Assembly (NCBI GenBank): GCA_001770415.1
Contig: MEQX01000053.1
Coordinates: forward strand, 1,734 to 42,194
From: Betaproteobacteria bacterium RIFCSPLOWO2_02_FULL_63_19
Lineage (GTDB): Bacteria; Pseudomonadota; Gammaproteobacteria; Burkholderiales; SG8-39
DNA: 40,461 bases
Reading direction: 5' to 3'
Shown here in pieces: positions 1 through 7,217 of the stretch; the stretch's first letter is position 1, and each line of letters begins with the position of its first letter. The notes beneath the pieces are model-generated. The model saw only the letters and a program-made list of their open reading frames with translations, did not search any database and was not told the origin of the DNA. Position numbers and translations under genes: made by a program.

Positions 1-582
1 GCGAAACTCGTCCTGCCAGGACAGGCGCGCGTCGCGAACAACGATTTCTCTTTGCGTCAGCAGCCAGGCGGAGAAATCGGGGCCGGACTGGCCGCGCTTG
101 AGTTCCATTCCTGCGATGTATATGCGGCCGGCCGAATCGCGACGGACTTCGAGGTTGGGATGGTCGAACGTGAGCGACCGGAAATGGATCGATGCAAACG
201 CGAGCGACGTCCAGGACACCGTGGCATCGACCCCGGGAAGGGAAAGCACCACGCGCCCCGCTCGGTCGTGAATCCGCAGGTCCGTAAGATCGAGTTCGGG
301 GCGCAGCCCCTGCCAGCCGGCGCGAATGTGTCCGATCGTGACCCGCTCGCCGATGGTGCGGGACAGGGCCTGCTCGACCGCACCCCTGTAATCGGCGATA
401 TTCGGCAACAGCCAGTAGCGCAACCCGAGAATCAGCAATGCGACAGCGAAGTAGCCCCCGACGCCTATCCAGACCAACACCGAAAACAGCACGCGCGGCC
501 ACGCGCGACCGCGGGACACGCTGTCCTGCAGCACGCCGTCGGCGCCGCTCTTGCCTGTCGAGTGGATGCTGGTTTGATCCAA
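1..582 (-). CDS. YhdP-family (AsmA-like) envelope protein, N-terminal part, cut by window edge
   Basis: Only the first 194 codons are inside the window; the gene continues past position 1. The protein starts with a polar stretch, then one hydrophobic membrane anchor at about residues 30-52 (RVLFSVLVWIGVGGYFAVAL), followed by a segment reading NIADYRGAVEQALSRTIGE and GWQGLRPELDLTDLRI. This matches the start of the long YhdP/TIGR02099 proteins, AsmA-like proteins linked to phospholipid movement between inner and outer membrane. No ATG is available: the reading frame opens after a stop at about 619, and TTG at 582 is the best start (an in-frame CTG lies at 600). No good ribosome site is seen. 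It is divergent from glnE, an arrangement common in betaproteobacteria. Family call is strong; the exact start is uncertain. Confidence 0.8.
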   Translation of the reverse strand, partial: MDQTSIHSTGKSGADGVLQDSVSRGRAWPRVLFSVLVWIGVGGYFAVALLILGLRYWLLPNIADYRGAVEQALSRTIGERVTIGHIRAGWQGLRPELDLTDLRIHDRAGRVVLSLPGVDATVSWTSLAFASIHFRSLTFDHPNLEVRRDSAGRIYIAGMELKRGQSGPDFSAWLLTQREIVVRDARLSWQDEFR

Positions 583-757
583 GTAATTGGTGTTACGCAG
601 GTGGTCGGGGTAAGACCGTTACCGTTAGAATAGTGCAATCGGCGATGAATGAAGCGTTCCGCCTCCGCACCGATCGGGTGCGGACCCGCCAAGCGCGTTT
701 GCAATCGCGCGATTCTACCTGCAAACCAGCGAGCCCTTTGTTGCCAGGCAACGCCAC

Positions 758-3547
758 ATGAATCCCACGCGGAGCCGGAAGCGGGTTACCCGCTTTCAAT
801 GCGACCGGCCGCAGTTTCCGTCCACGTATTCGCGCTTCGCCCGGCAACTGCTGGACGCCCAGCCGCAGCTCCGCGCGGAACTCGATGCGCCGGGCCCGTG
901 GACGCGCGAGGCCATGCGCGACTTCGTCGCCGCACAGCCCCTCGAAACAGACGCGCAGTTGTTTTCGCTGCTGCGCGCGCTGCGCCAGCGCGTGATGCTG
1001 CGGACTCTGGCGCGCGATCTGCGAGGCCGGGCGAACCTTGCGGAAGTATGCAAGGTCATGACGGTTCTGGCCGAGGAATGCATCCGGTGCGCTCTCGGCT
1101 GGCTGGTGCCGCGCATGGAAGCCGACTTCGGCGCGCCGGAGAACGAACGCGGCGAACGCCAGCGACTGATCGTCGTCGGAATGGGCAAGCTCGGTGGAGG
1201 GGAGTTGAACGTGTCCTCGGATATCGATCTTATTTTTCTCTATCCCGAGGAAGGAGAAACCCGGGCCGCGGCCGCGATCGCGGGGCATCAGCCGCGGTCG
1301 CTGACAAATCACGAGTTTTTCATCCGACTGGGGAGGCGGCTCGTCGCTGCGATGAGCGAACCAACCGCCGACGGCCAGGTATTCCGGGTCGACATGCGCC
1401 TGCGTCCGTGGGGTGATGCCGGACCGCTCGCGGCAAGCTTCGATGCGCTCGAGCAGTACCTTGTAACGCAGGGTCGCGAATGGGAGCGGTATGCCTGGAT
1501 CAAAGGCCGTCCGATCACCGGTGAGACTGCCGATGAAGCGTGGGATCCGCGCGGCGACCGCGGATGGAACGCGCCTGCATCGTTGAGCGCCGTGGTGCGC
1601 CCGTTCATCTATCGCAAATATCTGGATTTCGGCGCCTTCGCGGCGATGCGGGACCTGCATGCCCAAATACGCGCCGAAGTGGCGCGCCGCGACCTTGCCG
1701 ATCACATCAAGCTTGGGCCGGGCGGAATACGCGAGATCGAGTTCATCGCGCAGGCGTTCCAGTTGATCCGCGGAGGGCGGGAAACACAACTGCAGGTGCG
1801 CCCGACGCTGCGGGTACTCGACCTGCTTGCCGAGCGCGGCGTCATCCCCGCGGACAGCGCGGTACAACTGGCCGATTCCTACGTCTACCTGCGCCGGCTC
1901 GAACACCGCCTGCAGTATCTCGACGACGCGCAGACGCATACGCTGCCCTCTGATGACGCCGACCGCGAACTGGTGGCAGCGGCAATGGGTTTCGCCGGCT
2001 GGAACGCCTTCACGACGGCACTCGATGCACATCGCGAGCGGGTCTCGCAGCAGTTCGAGCAGATCTTTTCCACGCAGGAAACCCCGCAGCACGCGCTCGC
2101 CCATCTCTGGCAGCACGAACGTCCCGAGGCGGAATCCGGCATCGAACAACGTATCCAGGCGCTAGGCTTCCGCTCGCCCGCGGATCTCGCCGCGCGGCTG
2201 CGTGCAATCCGCACCGGCAACCGGTATACGGATCTCCCCGAGTCCAGCCGCGGCCGTTTCGACCTGCTCATCCCACGCCTGATCGAGCTGTCCGCGACGC
2301 GCCCGAACCCTGACGACACGCTGCAGCGGTGCCTCGCGCTCATCGAAACCATCAGCCGCCGGGCAGCCTATCTGGCGCTGCTCGACGAACACCCGCAAGC
2401 GCTCGCAAAGCTCGCCGAACTGGTGAGCGCGTCGAGCTGGGCCTCGGAATACCTGAACCGCCACCCGATCGTTCTCGACGAACTGCTCGATGCCCGCGTC
2501 GCCACCGCGGCACCGAACTGGCGCGAATTCGGCACTGCGCTGCGCAAACAGATGATGACCTTTGACGACGATCCGGAACGGCAGATGGACCTTCTTCGGG
2601 AGGCGCATCACGCGCAGTCGTTCCGGTTGCTGGTGCAGGATCTCGCCGGGCACCTGACGGTCGAACGGCTGGCCGATCACCTTTCAGACCTCGCGGACTG
2701 CGTGCTTCAGGTGACGCTCGAATTGTGCTGGACGCAACTGCGCACGCGCCACTGCGAGTTTCCGCGCTTTGCCGTGATCGCCTACGGGAAGCTCGGCGGC
2801 AAGGAACTCGGCTACGCGTCCGATTTGGACATCATCTTCCTGCACGATGACCCCCACGAGACGGCACCCGAGAACTATTCCAGGCTCGCGGCGCGCATCA
2901 ACAACTGGCTCAATGCGCGCACGGGCGCAGGCGTGCTGTTCGAGACGGACCTGCGCCTGCGCCCCGACGGTGCCGCAGGGTTGCTGGTTCTGGGCATCGA
3001 AGCATTCCGCCGCTACCAGCGTGAATCAGCTTGGGTGTGGGAGCATCAGGCGCTCACGCGCGCGCGGTTCTGCGCGGGGGACGCGAGCGTCGGCGCCCTG
3101 TTCGAGGAAACGCGCCGCGAGATTCTGTGCTCGGCGCGCGATCCGGCAAGGCTGCGCGAAGAGGTGCTCTCGATGCGCTTGCAGATGCTCCAAGGGCATC
3201 CCAACAAGAGCGATCTGTTCGACCTGAAACACGATCGCGGCGGGATGGTTGACATCGAATTCATGGTTCAGTACCTGGTTCTTGCGCATGCACACGTGCA
3301 TGCGCGCATGACGGCAAACGACGGAAACATTGCGCTGCTCAAGCTCGCCGCGGATTTGGAATTGATACCGCGCGATGTTTCCGAGGAAGTTCGCAATGCC
3401 TACCGCGATTACCGCCGGCGCCAGCACGGATTGCGATTGAACGGCGCGCAGTACGCGCGCGTGCCGCACGACGAGGTTGGCGTCCAGATCGAGGCAACGC
3501 GGGCGCTGTGGCGCAGCGTCTTCGGAACCGATGCGCCCGAGTGCTGA
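758..3547 (+). CDS. glnE: Bifunctional glutamine synthetase adenylyltransferase / adenylyl-removing enzyme
   Basis: The 929-residue protein adds and removes AMP on glutamine synthetase and so couples its activity to nitrogen status through PII. Two nucleotidyltransferase halves are visible. The N-terminal adenylyl-removing half has GMGKLGGGELN followed by SDIDLIF (about residues 141-156). The C-terminal adenylyl-transferase half has AYGKLGGKELG followed by SDLDIIF (about residues 674-690). Length is normal for the family. Start is ATG 758. The preceding ribosome site is weak and lies in a GTTGCC-A-GGCAAC palindrome (740-752), which may matter for translation. The C-terminus reads EATRALWRSVFGTDAPEC; a diverged copy of this end recurs at 6240-6302. 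Large antisense reading frames across it are shadows. Confidence 0.97.
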   Translation: MNPTRSRKRVTRFQCDRPQFPSTYSRFARQLLDAQPQLRAELDAPGPWTREAMRDFVAAQPLETDAQLFSLLRALRQRVMLRTLARDLRGRANLAEVCKVMTVLAEECIRCALGWLVPRMEADFGAPENERGERQRLIVVGMGKLGGGELNVSSDIDLIFLYPEEGETRAAAAIAGHQPRSLTNHEFFIRLGRRLVAAMSEPTADGQVFRVDMRLRPWGDAGPLAASFDALEQYLVTQGREWERYAWIKGRPITGETADEAWDPRGDRGWNAPASLSAVVRPFIYRKYLDFGAFAAMRDLHAQIRAEVARRDLADHIKLGPGGIREIEFIAQAFQLIRGGRETQLQVRPTLRVLDLLAERGVIPADSAVQLADSYVYLRRLEHRLQYLDDAQTHTLPSDDADRELVAAAMGFAGWNAFTTALDAHRERVSQQFEQIFSTQETPQHALAHLWQHERPEAESGIEQRIQALGFRSPADLAARLRAIRTGNRYTDLPESSRGRFDLLIPRLIELSATRPNPDDTLQRCLALIETISRRAAYLALLDEHPQALAKLAELVSASSWASEYLNRHPIVLDELLDARVATAAPNWREFGTALRKQMMTFDDDPERQMDLLREAHHAQSFRLLVQDLAGHLTVERLADHLSDLADCVLQVTLELCWTQLRTRHCEFPRFAVIAYGKLGGKELGYASDLDIIFLHDDPHETAPENYSRLAARINNWLNARTGAGVLFETDLRLRPDGAAGLLVLGIEAFRRYQRESAWVWEHQALTRARFCAGDASVGALFEETRREILCSARDPARLREEVLSMRLQMLQGHPNKSDLFDLKHDRGGMVDIEFMVQYLVLAHAHVHARMTANDGNIALLKLAADLELIPRDVSEEVRNAYRDYRRRQHGLRLNGAQYARVPHDEVGVQIEATRALWRSVFGTDAPEC

Positions 3548-3853
3548 GCACCAGGCCCGCTGGTCGCGTCGCAGTCTTGGACGCCGGCGCTTCGACGCTT
3601 GCTCACCAACGACTGAACTCATGTTTGACGTCGGCTCTCACCCAGGAGGGCTGGCGAGATATCGCCGAGCGCGTACGTGTTCCGAGTCTTTCGAGGCGCG
3701 TGACGCGGGCGCTTGACCGGCTGCGCCGTGCGCGCTCATCATCCTGTGCAGTGCCCGAGCGCGCTTTACGGTTCGGAGGTCCGGTCGATCCTCCTTCTGC
3801 CCCTTCGCTTGGGGTCCGACGTCCCGCTAAGGCTTCAATCAAGGAGACAGTTT
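3548..3853. other. Intergenic region between glnE and aor
   Basis: This 306-bp stretch has no convincing gene. It includes the leader of the aldehyde oxidoreductase gene, with ribosome site AAGGAG at 3841-3846. A weak promoter can be drawn as TTGACC (3713-3718), an 18-bp spacer and CATCAT (3737-3742). A short GGAGG/CCTCC inverted repeat lies near 3776-3795. A molybdenum-cofactor riboswitch was considered because of the downstream enzyme, but no matching fold could be recognised. Confidence 0.4.
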
Positions 3854-5671
3854 ATGCACGCAAAAGCGCTGGTGGTGGACCTGACCACGAAGACGACGCA
3901 GGAGCAGGAGATCCCGCGAAAATACTACGATCAATACGTCGGCGGGCGCGGGCTCGGAGCAAGGCTGATGCACGATTTCGTTGCTCCGACAGTCGATCCG
4001 CTGGGACCGGAAAACGCGCTGATATTCGTGTCCGGACCGTTGAATGCGACGCGCGCGTTCTACTCGTCGAAGTCCTTACTCGCCACCAAGTCGCCGCAGT
4101 CGGGGACCTGCCTATACACGATATCCAGCGGAGTGTTTTGCCATAACTTGTCCAAGTGTGGCTACGACGCGCTGGTCGTCAAGGGCAAGTCGGAGCAGCC
4201 GGTCTACCTGGTGGTGCTGGACCGCAAGGTCGAATTCAAGGACGCATCCATGCTGTGGGGAATGACCACCGGCGACGCCGATTACTTTATCCAGAAGAAG
4301 GTTCCCGACAAGGCGTCCATCGCCGTCATCGGCCCGGCGGGCGAGAATCTGGTCAAGTACGCGTGCATCGTCACCGAGGGGCGGCAGCGCAACGCGTTCG
4401 GCCGCGGCGGCGCAGGCGCGGTCATGGGATCGAAGAACCTCAAGGCCGTTGCCGTGCACGGTAGCGGCGATGTCTCCATAGCCGATGCGGCAGCCTTGAA
4501 AGAAGCGCAAAAGTTCGTCATGGAAAAGATCGCCGCCGCTCCGGAATGGAAATCCGACCAGCGCAAGTACGGCACCCGTGGGTCCATGATGGTGCTGAAC
4601 ACGGCCGGCATACTGCCGACCCGCCAGTGGCATACCGGCCAGTACAAGGATGTCCAGAGGTTTTCGGCTGAAAACATCAGAAAGGAATGGATTGTCGAAA
4701 ACGACATCTGCGCGCCTTACTGCCCCAATCCCTGCTACCACTGGACAACGGTCAAGGATGGCGAGTATGCGGGGGCGCGTGCATTCGGACCGGAATACGA
4801 GACGATCTACGCGTTCGGCACCAATCTCGAGAACCCGCGCTTCGATTCCATCATCGCGGCCGACGATATGTGCGATCTGCTGGGTCTGGACACGATGTCC
4901 GCCGGCATGACGATCGGCTGGGCGACCGAGTGCTACGAGAAGGGGATCCTGAGCAAGCAGGACACTGACGGCATCGACATGAAATACGGCAATCACGAAA
5001 TGTTGCTCGGGCTGCTGCACAAGATCGCGTACCGCCAGGGAATCGGGGACCTTCTCGCGGAGGGGAGCCAGCGCGCCGCGGCGAAGGTGGGCCGGGGTAC
5101 CGATGCCTGGGCGATGACGGCCAAAGGCCTGGAGTTTGGCGGCTACGAATGCCGCGGTTCCTGGGGTCAGGCGATACAGTACGCGTTCTCGCATCGCGGC
5201 GGCTGCCACCACGACCTGGGACTGCCGGCGCGGATCGAGCTCGGCACGCCCGAGGCGACGATTGTGGAGGGTCGCGGCAAAGTCGTGAAGGCCGCAGCGG
5301 GCCGCCGCATCATTTTCGACTCGGCGATCATGTGCACGTTTCCGATGGGCGTGATCGGATTGGAGTCTGCGTCGCGGCTACTCTCGGCGGTGACCGGACA
5401 GGACCTCAGCGTGCCGAAGCTCGTCGAGATCGGCGAACGCATTTTGAATACCGAGCGGCTATTCATTTCGAAGGCCGGATTCCGCAGGGAAGACGACCGC
5501 CTGCCGAAGAGAATGCTCGATGAGCCTATGCCGGACGGACCCAATCGCGGCAAGGTGGTGCCGATGGAGAAACTCAAGGACGAGTTCTACGCGTCCTGCG
5601 GATGGGATCCGGCATCCGGTTTTCCGAAAACCGAGACACTCGAGCGATTGGGCATTGACCTGCGTCCGTAG
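3854..5671 (+). CDS. aor: Aldehyde ferredoxin oxidoreductase family protein (tungsten/molybdenum pterin enzyme)
   Basis: The 605-residue protein belongs to the AOR family, which oxidises aldehydes to carboxylic acids with a bis-pterin W/Mo cofactor and one [4Fe-4S] cluster, passing electrons to ferredoxin or a partner subunit. The N-terminal pterin domain shows GGRGLGARL near residue 30 and FGRGGAGAVMGSKNLKAVAV near 180-200. Likely cluster cysteines are C286, C290 and C294 (C-x3-C-x3-C) and C494 (IMCTFPMG); Pyrococcus AOR uses C288/291/295/494, so the pattern fits apart from one spacing. Start ATG 3854 follows AAGGAG; a longer frame to 3713 lacks family similarity. The MoaD-like gene starts 13 bp after it. 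No electron-transfer subunit gene (AorA/AorC type) is adjacent. The substrate cannot be read from sequence; aromatic or aliphatic aldehydes are both possible, and the BamB-type reductases of the same superfamily are a less likely alternative. Confidence 0.93.
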   Translation: MHAKALVVDLTTKTTQEQEIPRKYYDQYVGGRGLGARLMHDFVAPTVDPLGPENALIFVSGPLNATRAFYSSKSLLATKSPQSGTCLYTISSGVFCHNLSKCGYDALVVKGKSEQPVYLVVLDRKVEFKDASMLWGMTTGDADYFIQKKVPDKASIAVIGPAGENLVKYACIVTEGRQRNAFGRGGAGAVMGSKNLKAVAVHGSGDVSIADAAALKEAQKFVMEKIAAAPEWKSDQRKYGTRGSMMVLNTAGILPTRQWHTGQYKDVQRFSAENIRKEWIVENDICAPYCPNPCYHWTTVKDGEYAGARAFGPEYETIYAFGTNLENPRFDSIIAADDMCDLLGLDTMSAGMTIGWATECYEKGILSKQDTDGIDMKYGNHEMLLGLLHKIAYRQGIGDLLAEGSQRAAAKVGRGTDAWAMTAKGLEFGGYECRGSWGQAIQYAFSHRGGCHHDLGLPARIELGTPEATIVEGRGKVVKAAAGRRIIFDSAIMCTFPMGVIGLESASRLLSAVTGQDLSVPKLVEIGERILNTERLFISKAGFRREDDRLPKRMLDEPMPDGPNRGKVVPMEKLKDEFYASCGWDPASGFPKTETLERLGIDLRP

Positions 5672-5683
5672 AGGGACGGTGTC

Positions 5684-5950
5684 ATGAAGGTGATTTTGCG
5701 GGGCACCTTGACCGAAGGTGCCCCGCGGCAGGAATTCGAGCTTCCGCGCGAGGGAAACATGACCCGGGAGGAACTGCTCACGAGCTTGTCGGCGCAGGTT
5801 CCGGGTCTGGATCGCTACCTGAAGGCAGCGGCGCGGAAGGGAACGCCGGTCGCGATCATGGTGGTCGCCGACGGCAACTGGGTCCATCCCGGCGATTCGA
5901 TCCGCGCCGATGCCGAAGTGGAGCTCTGTCCGCCCATCAGCGGGGGATGA
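5684..5950 (+). CDS. MoaD/ThiS-like sulfur-carrier protein
   Basis: The 88-residue protein has a ubiquitin-like beta-grasp pattern and ends in PPISGG. The C-terminal Gly-Gly is the signature of MoaD/ThiS carriers, which are thiocarboxylated and donate sulfur to the dithiolene of molybdopterin or to thiazole. Placed 13 bp behind the pterin-dependent aldehyde oxidoreductase, it most likely serves cofactor synthesis or sulfuration for that enzyme (inference from context). The start ATG 5684 has a GAGGGACGG stretch upstream. Its first codons form a very stable hairpin (5698-5726) that could lower its translation relative to aor. A ThiS role is less likely because no thiamine gene is near. Confidence 0.85.
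   Translation: MKVILRGTLTEGAPRQEFELPREGNMTREELLTSLSAQVPGLDRYLKAAARKGTPVAIMVVADGNWVHPGDSIRADAEVELCPPISGG
5698..5726 (+). promoter_or_regulatory. Perfect 12-bp hairpin inside the moaD-like start region
   Basis: The arms GCGGGGCACCTT (5698-5709) and AAGGTGCCCCGC (5715-5726) are exact reverse complements around the loop GACCG. The structure starts 14 nt after the A of the MoaD-like start codon, so in mRNA it would lie under an initiating ribosome. There is no U-tract, so it is not a standard terminator. It encodes RGTLTEGAP, so coding constraint explains part of the sequence. A role in setting the ratio of AOR to carrier protein is inference. Confidence 0.6.
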
Positions 5951-6070
5951 TGACGGGGGCCGGCGGCAGGTTCTCGCCGATTCCGCCCGTTGATTCTGCG
6001 CTCCGATCCGGGCTCGGAGCTTGGGTCCGGTGACCAACCGTATGGAAGTCCAAGCTTAGGTTAGCGCTCA

Positions 6071-6239
6071 CTACGGCCAGTTCGTTTCCCTCATCGCCGT
6101 TTCAATCAAACGCACCTCCTTGCGCAGGATGGACACGAGTTCCTTCTGACGTTCCTCGGTCATCCTGCTCGAGATCGCACCGATGCTGATGGCCGCGAAC
6201 GGGTCTCCATAGCGGTTGACGCACGGCAGGCCGAGCGTG
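6071..6239 (-). pseudogene. 3' fragment of an IclR-family regulator gene
   Basis: Read on the minus strand, this encodes TLGLPCVNRYGDPFAAISIG and continues to a natural stop (TAG at 6073-6071) after RETNWP. It matches the C-terminal effector domain of the intact IclR gene at 10216-11106 almost residue for residue, then stops matching abruptly at 6239/6240. The DNA-binding half is missing. It is therefore a broken paralog. Its final residues differ from those of the intact gene, so it is not a simple copy of that gene's 3' end. The break point abuts a glnE-like fragment. Confidence 0.85.
6087..6239 (-). repeat. Direct repeat copy 1 (IclR C-terminal coding segment)
   Basis: 153 bp aligned without gaps to 10289-10441, in the same orientation, with about ten or eleven mismatches by hand count. 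The two copies flank the vapBC and RCC1 genes. Confidence 0.85.
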
Positions 6240-6302
6240 GTCGCGCTCGTCGAGGCCACCCGTGCGCTCTGGCAGGCCCTGTTTGCAACGGATGCGGTAT
6301 GA
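6240..6302 (+). pseudogene. 3' terminal fragment of a second, diverged glnE
   Basis: The plus strand reads VALVEATRALWQALFATDAV then TGA (6300-6302). The intact GlnE in this window ends IEATRALWRSVFGTDAPEC. Eleven of sixteen aligned residues are identical, and the nucleotide differences fall mostly at third codon positions, as expected for a homologous coding end from another lineage. No upstream part of glnE is present: the sequence changes to the iclR fragment at 6239/6240. Chance similarity is possible for so short a segment, but the location a few kilobases after glnE makes homology likely. Confidence 0.65.
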
Positions 6303-6314
6303 TATCATGATATC
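6301..6314. promoter_or_regulatory. 14-bp perfect palindrome, likely toxin-antitoxin operator
   Basis: GATATCATGATATC is its own reverse complement and lies 26 bp before the antitoxin start codon. VapB/FitA-type antitoxins bind such palindromes to repress their own operon. A possible -35 TTGCAA (6283-6288) with a 17-bp spacer puts the -10 (CATGAT, 6306-6311) inside the palindrome, so binding would block transcription. The binding protein is inferred, not shown. Confidence 0.6.
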
Positions 6315-6339
6315 TGTTTCGTCTGCGTCGGAGTCGCCT

Positions 6340-6588
6340 ATGGCCCAGTTCATCGTTCGCCACCTCGAAGACGACGTGAAAGCGCGCCTGAAACGCCGCG
6401 CCGAGCACCACGGGCGCAGCATGGAAGAAGAAGTCCGGCACATTTTGCGCAACGCGGTGAAAGAGCAAAACCAACGTGTATCCAAACTGGGTTCGCGCAT
6501 CGCAGCGCGTTTCGCGAAAGCCGGCCTGCCCGCGGACCTGCCGGAGTTGCACGGCCAGCTTCCGCGCTCAGCGGAATTCGGTGAATGA
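6340..6588 (+). CDS. FitA/VapB-type ribbon-helix-helix antitoxin
   Basis: The 82-residue protein starts MAQFIVRHLEDDVKARLKRR and continues AEHHGRSMEEEVRHILRNAV, a typical Arc/MetJ-like ribbon-helix-helix domain of FitA antitoxins, which bind their own promoter. The C-terminal half (RIAARFAKAGLPADLPELHG) is the flexible part that usually wraps the toxin. Start ATG 6340 has GGAG at 6330-6333; an in-frame ATG at 6307 lies in the operator palindrome and is less likely. The stop overlaps the toxin start (ATGA), so the two are translationally coupled. Confidence 0.92.
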   Translation: MAQFIVRHLEDDVKARLKRRAEHHGRSMEEEVRHILRNAVKEQNQRVSKLGSRIAARFAKAGLPADLPELHGQLPRSAEFGE

Positions 6589-7013
6589 TCATTCTCGATA
6601 CCAATGTGCTTTCGGCGTTGATGCGCACGGCACCTGAGACTCCCGTGGTCGCGTGGCTGGATCGCCAGCCTGCCGAATCCGTCTGGATAACCAGCGTCAC
6701 GCTGTTCGAGGCCCGTTTCGGCCTGGCGCTGTTGCCCAAAGGACGACGACAACAGACGCTGGAAGCGGCGTTTGGCCGGCTGCTGAAAGAAGATCTGGAA
6801 AACCGCGTGTTGGATTTCGACAGCGCTGCCGCGACTGAAGCCGCATCGCTGGCTGCGGAACGGCAGAGGGCCGGACGCCCCGTGGACATGCGTGATACGC
6901 AGATCGCCGGCATCGCGCTTGCACGGCGCGCCACGCTCGCCACCCGAAACGCGCGGCATTTTCGGGATCTGAAGATTCCGGTAGTCGATCCCTGGTCGGT
7001 TCGCGCCGCGTAA
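6585..7013 (+). CDS. VapC/FitB-type PIN-domain ribonuclease toxin
   Basis: The 142-residue protein opens MIILDTNVLSALM and fits the PIN fold. Likely metal-binding acidic residues are D5 (LDTNVLS), E42 (TLFEARFG), D104 (RDTQIAGIA) and the N122 region (ATRNARHF). VapC toxins cleave tRNA or rRNA when freed from antitoxin. It overlaps the antitoxin gene by 4 bp, the normal arrangement. All catalytic positions appear intact, so it is probably functional. It is followed by three short hairpins. Confidence 0.93.
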   Translation: MIILDTNVLSALMRTAPETPVVAWLDRQPAESVWITSVTLFEARFGLALLPKGRRQQTLEAAFGRLLKEDLENRVLDFDSAAATEAASLAAERQRAGRPVDMRDTQIAGIALARRATLATRNARHFRDLKIPVVDPWSVRAA

Positions 7014-7032
7014 CCTGCGGGGTCGATAAGTG

Positions 7033-7100
7033 CTCGGCTGCCCGAGACCGCGAACCCTCCTCTGCTCAGCGTGGCGCTGAGTCGGCCGGTCTGCGACCGG
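7033..7100 (+). other. Three tandem short hairpins after the toxin gene
   Basis: Perfect stems occur at 7033-7046 (CTCGG, loop CTGC, CCGAG), 7065-7081 (CTCAGCG, loop TGG, CGCTGAG) and 7086-7100 (CCGGTC, loop TGC, GACCGG). No T-run follows, so this is not a classical terminator; it may stabilise the toxin-antitoxin mRNA or act in Rho-dependent ending. It lies between the convergent toxin and RCC1 genes. The rest of 7014-7217 shows nothing recognisable. Confidence 0.45.
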
Positions 7101-7217
7101 GGCGGCACTGGGCACTATTCGGAGTGCGCGTTTCTTCGGCTTGAGCGGCTGGATACGACCCCAAGCCGACAATCGCGTTTTTCCAAAGCTGAGGTTCAGA
7201 TCGTCACTATCGATGGT

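Noticed and set aside
593..2149. 518-residue frame on the minus strand opposite glnE
   Set aside because: Shadow of the GC-rich glnE codons; no recognisable domain, low-complexity composition, and glnE is certain.
3548..3853. Molybdenum or tungsten cofactor riboswitch ahead of aor
   Set aside because: No conserved Moco motif could be matched by eye; only a weak promoter and a short inverted repeat are seen. A covariance-model scan would decide.
4112..5212. 366-residue frame opposite aor
   Set aside because: Shadow; the AOR cysteine pattern and length on the plus strand are decisive.
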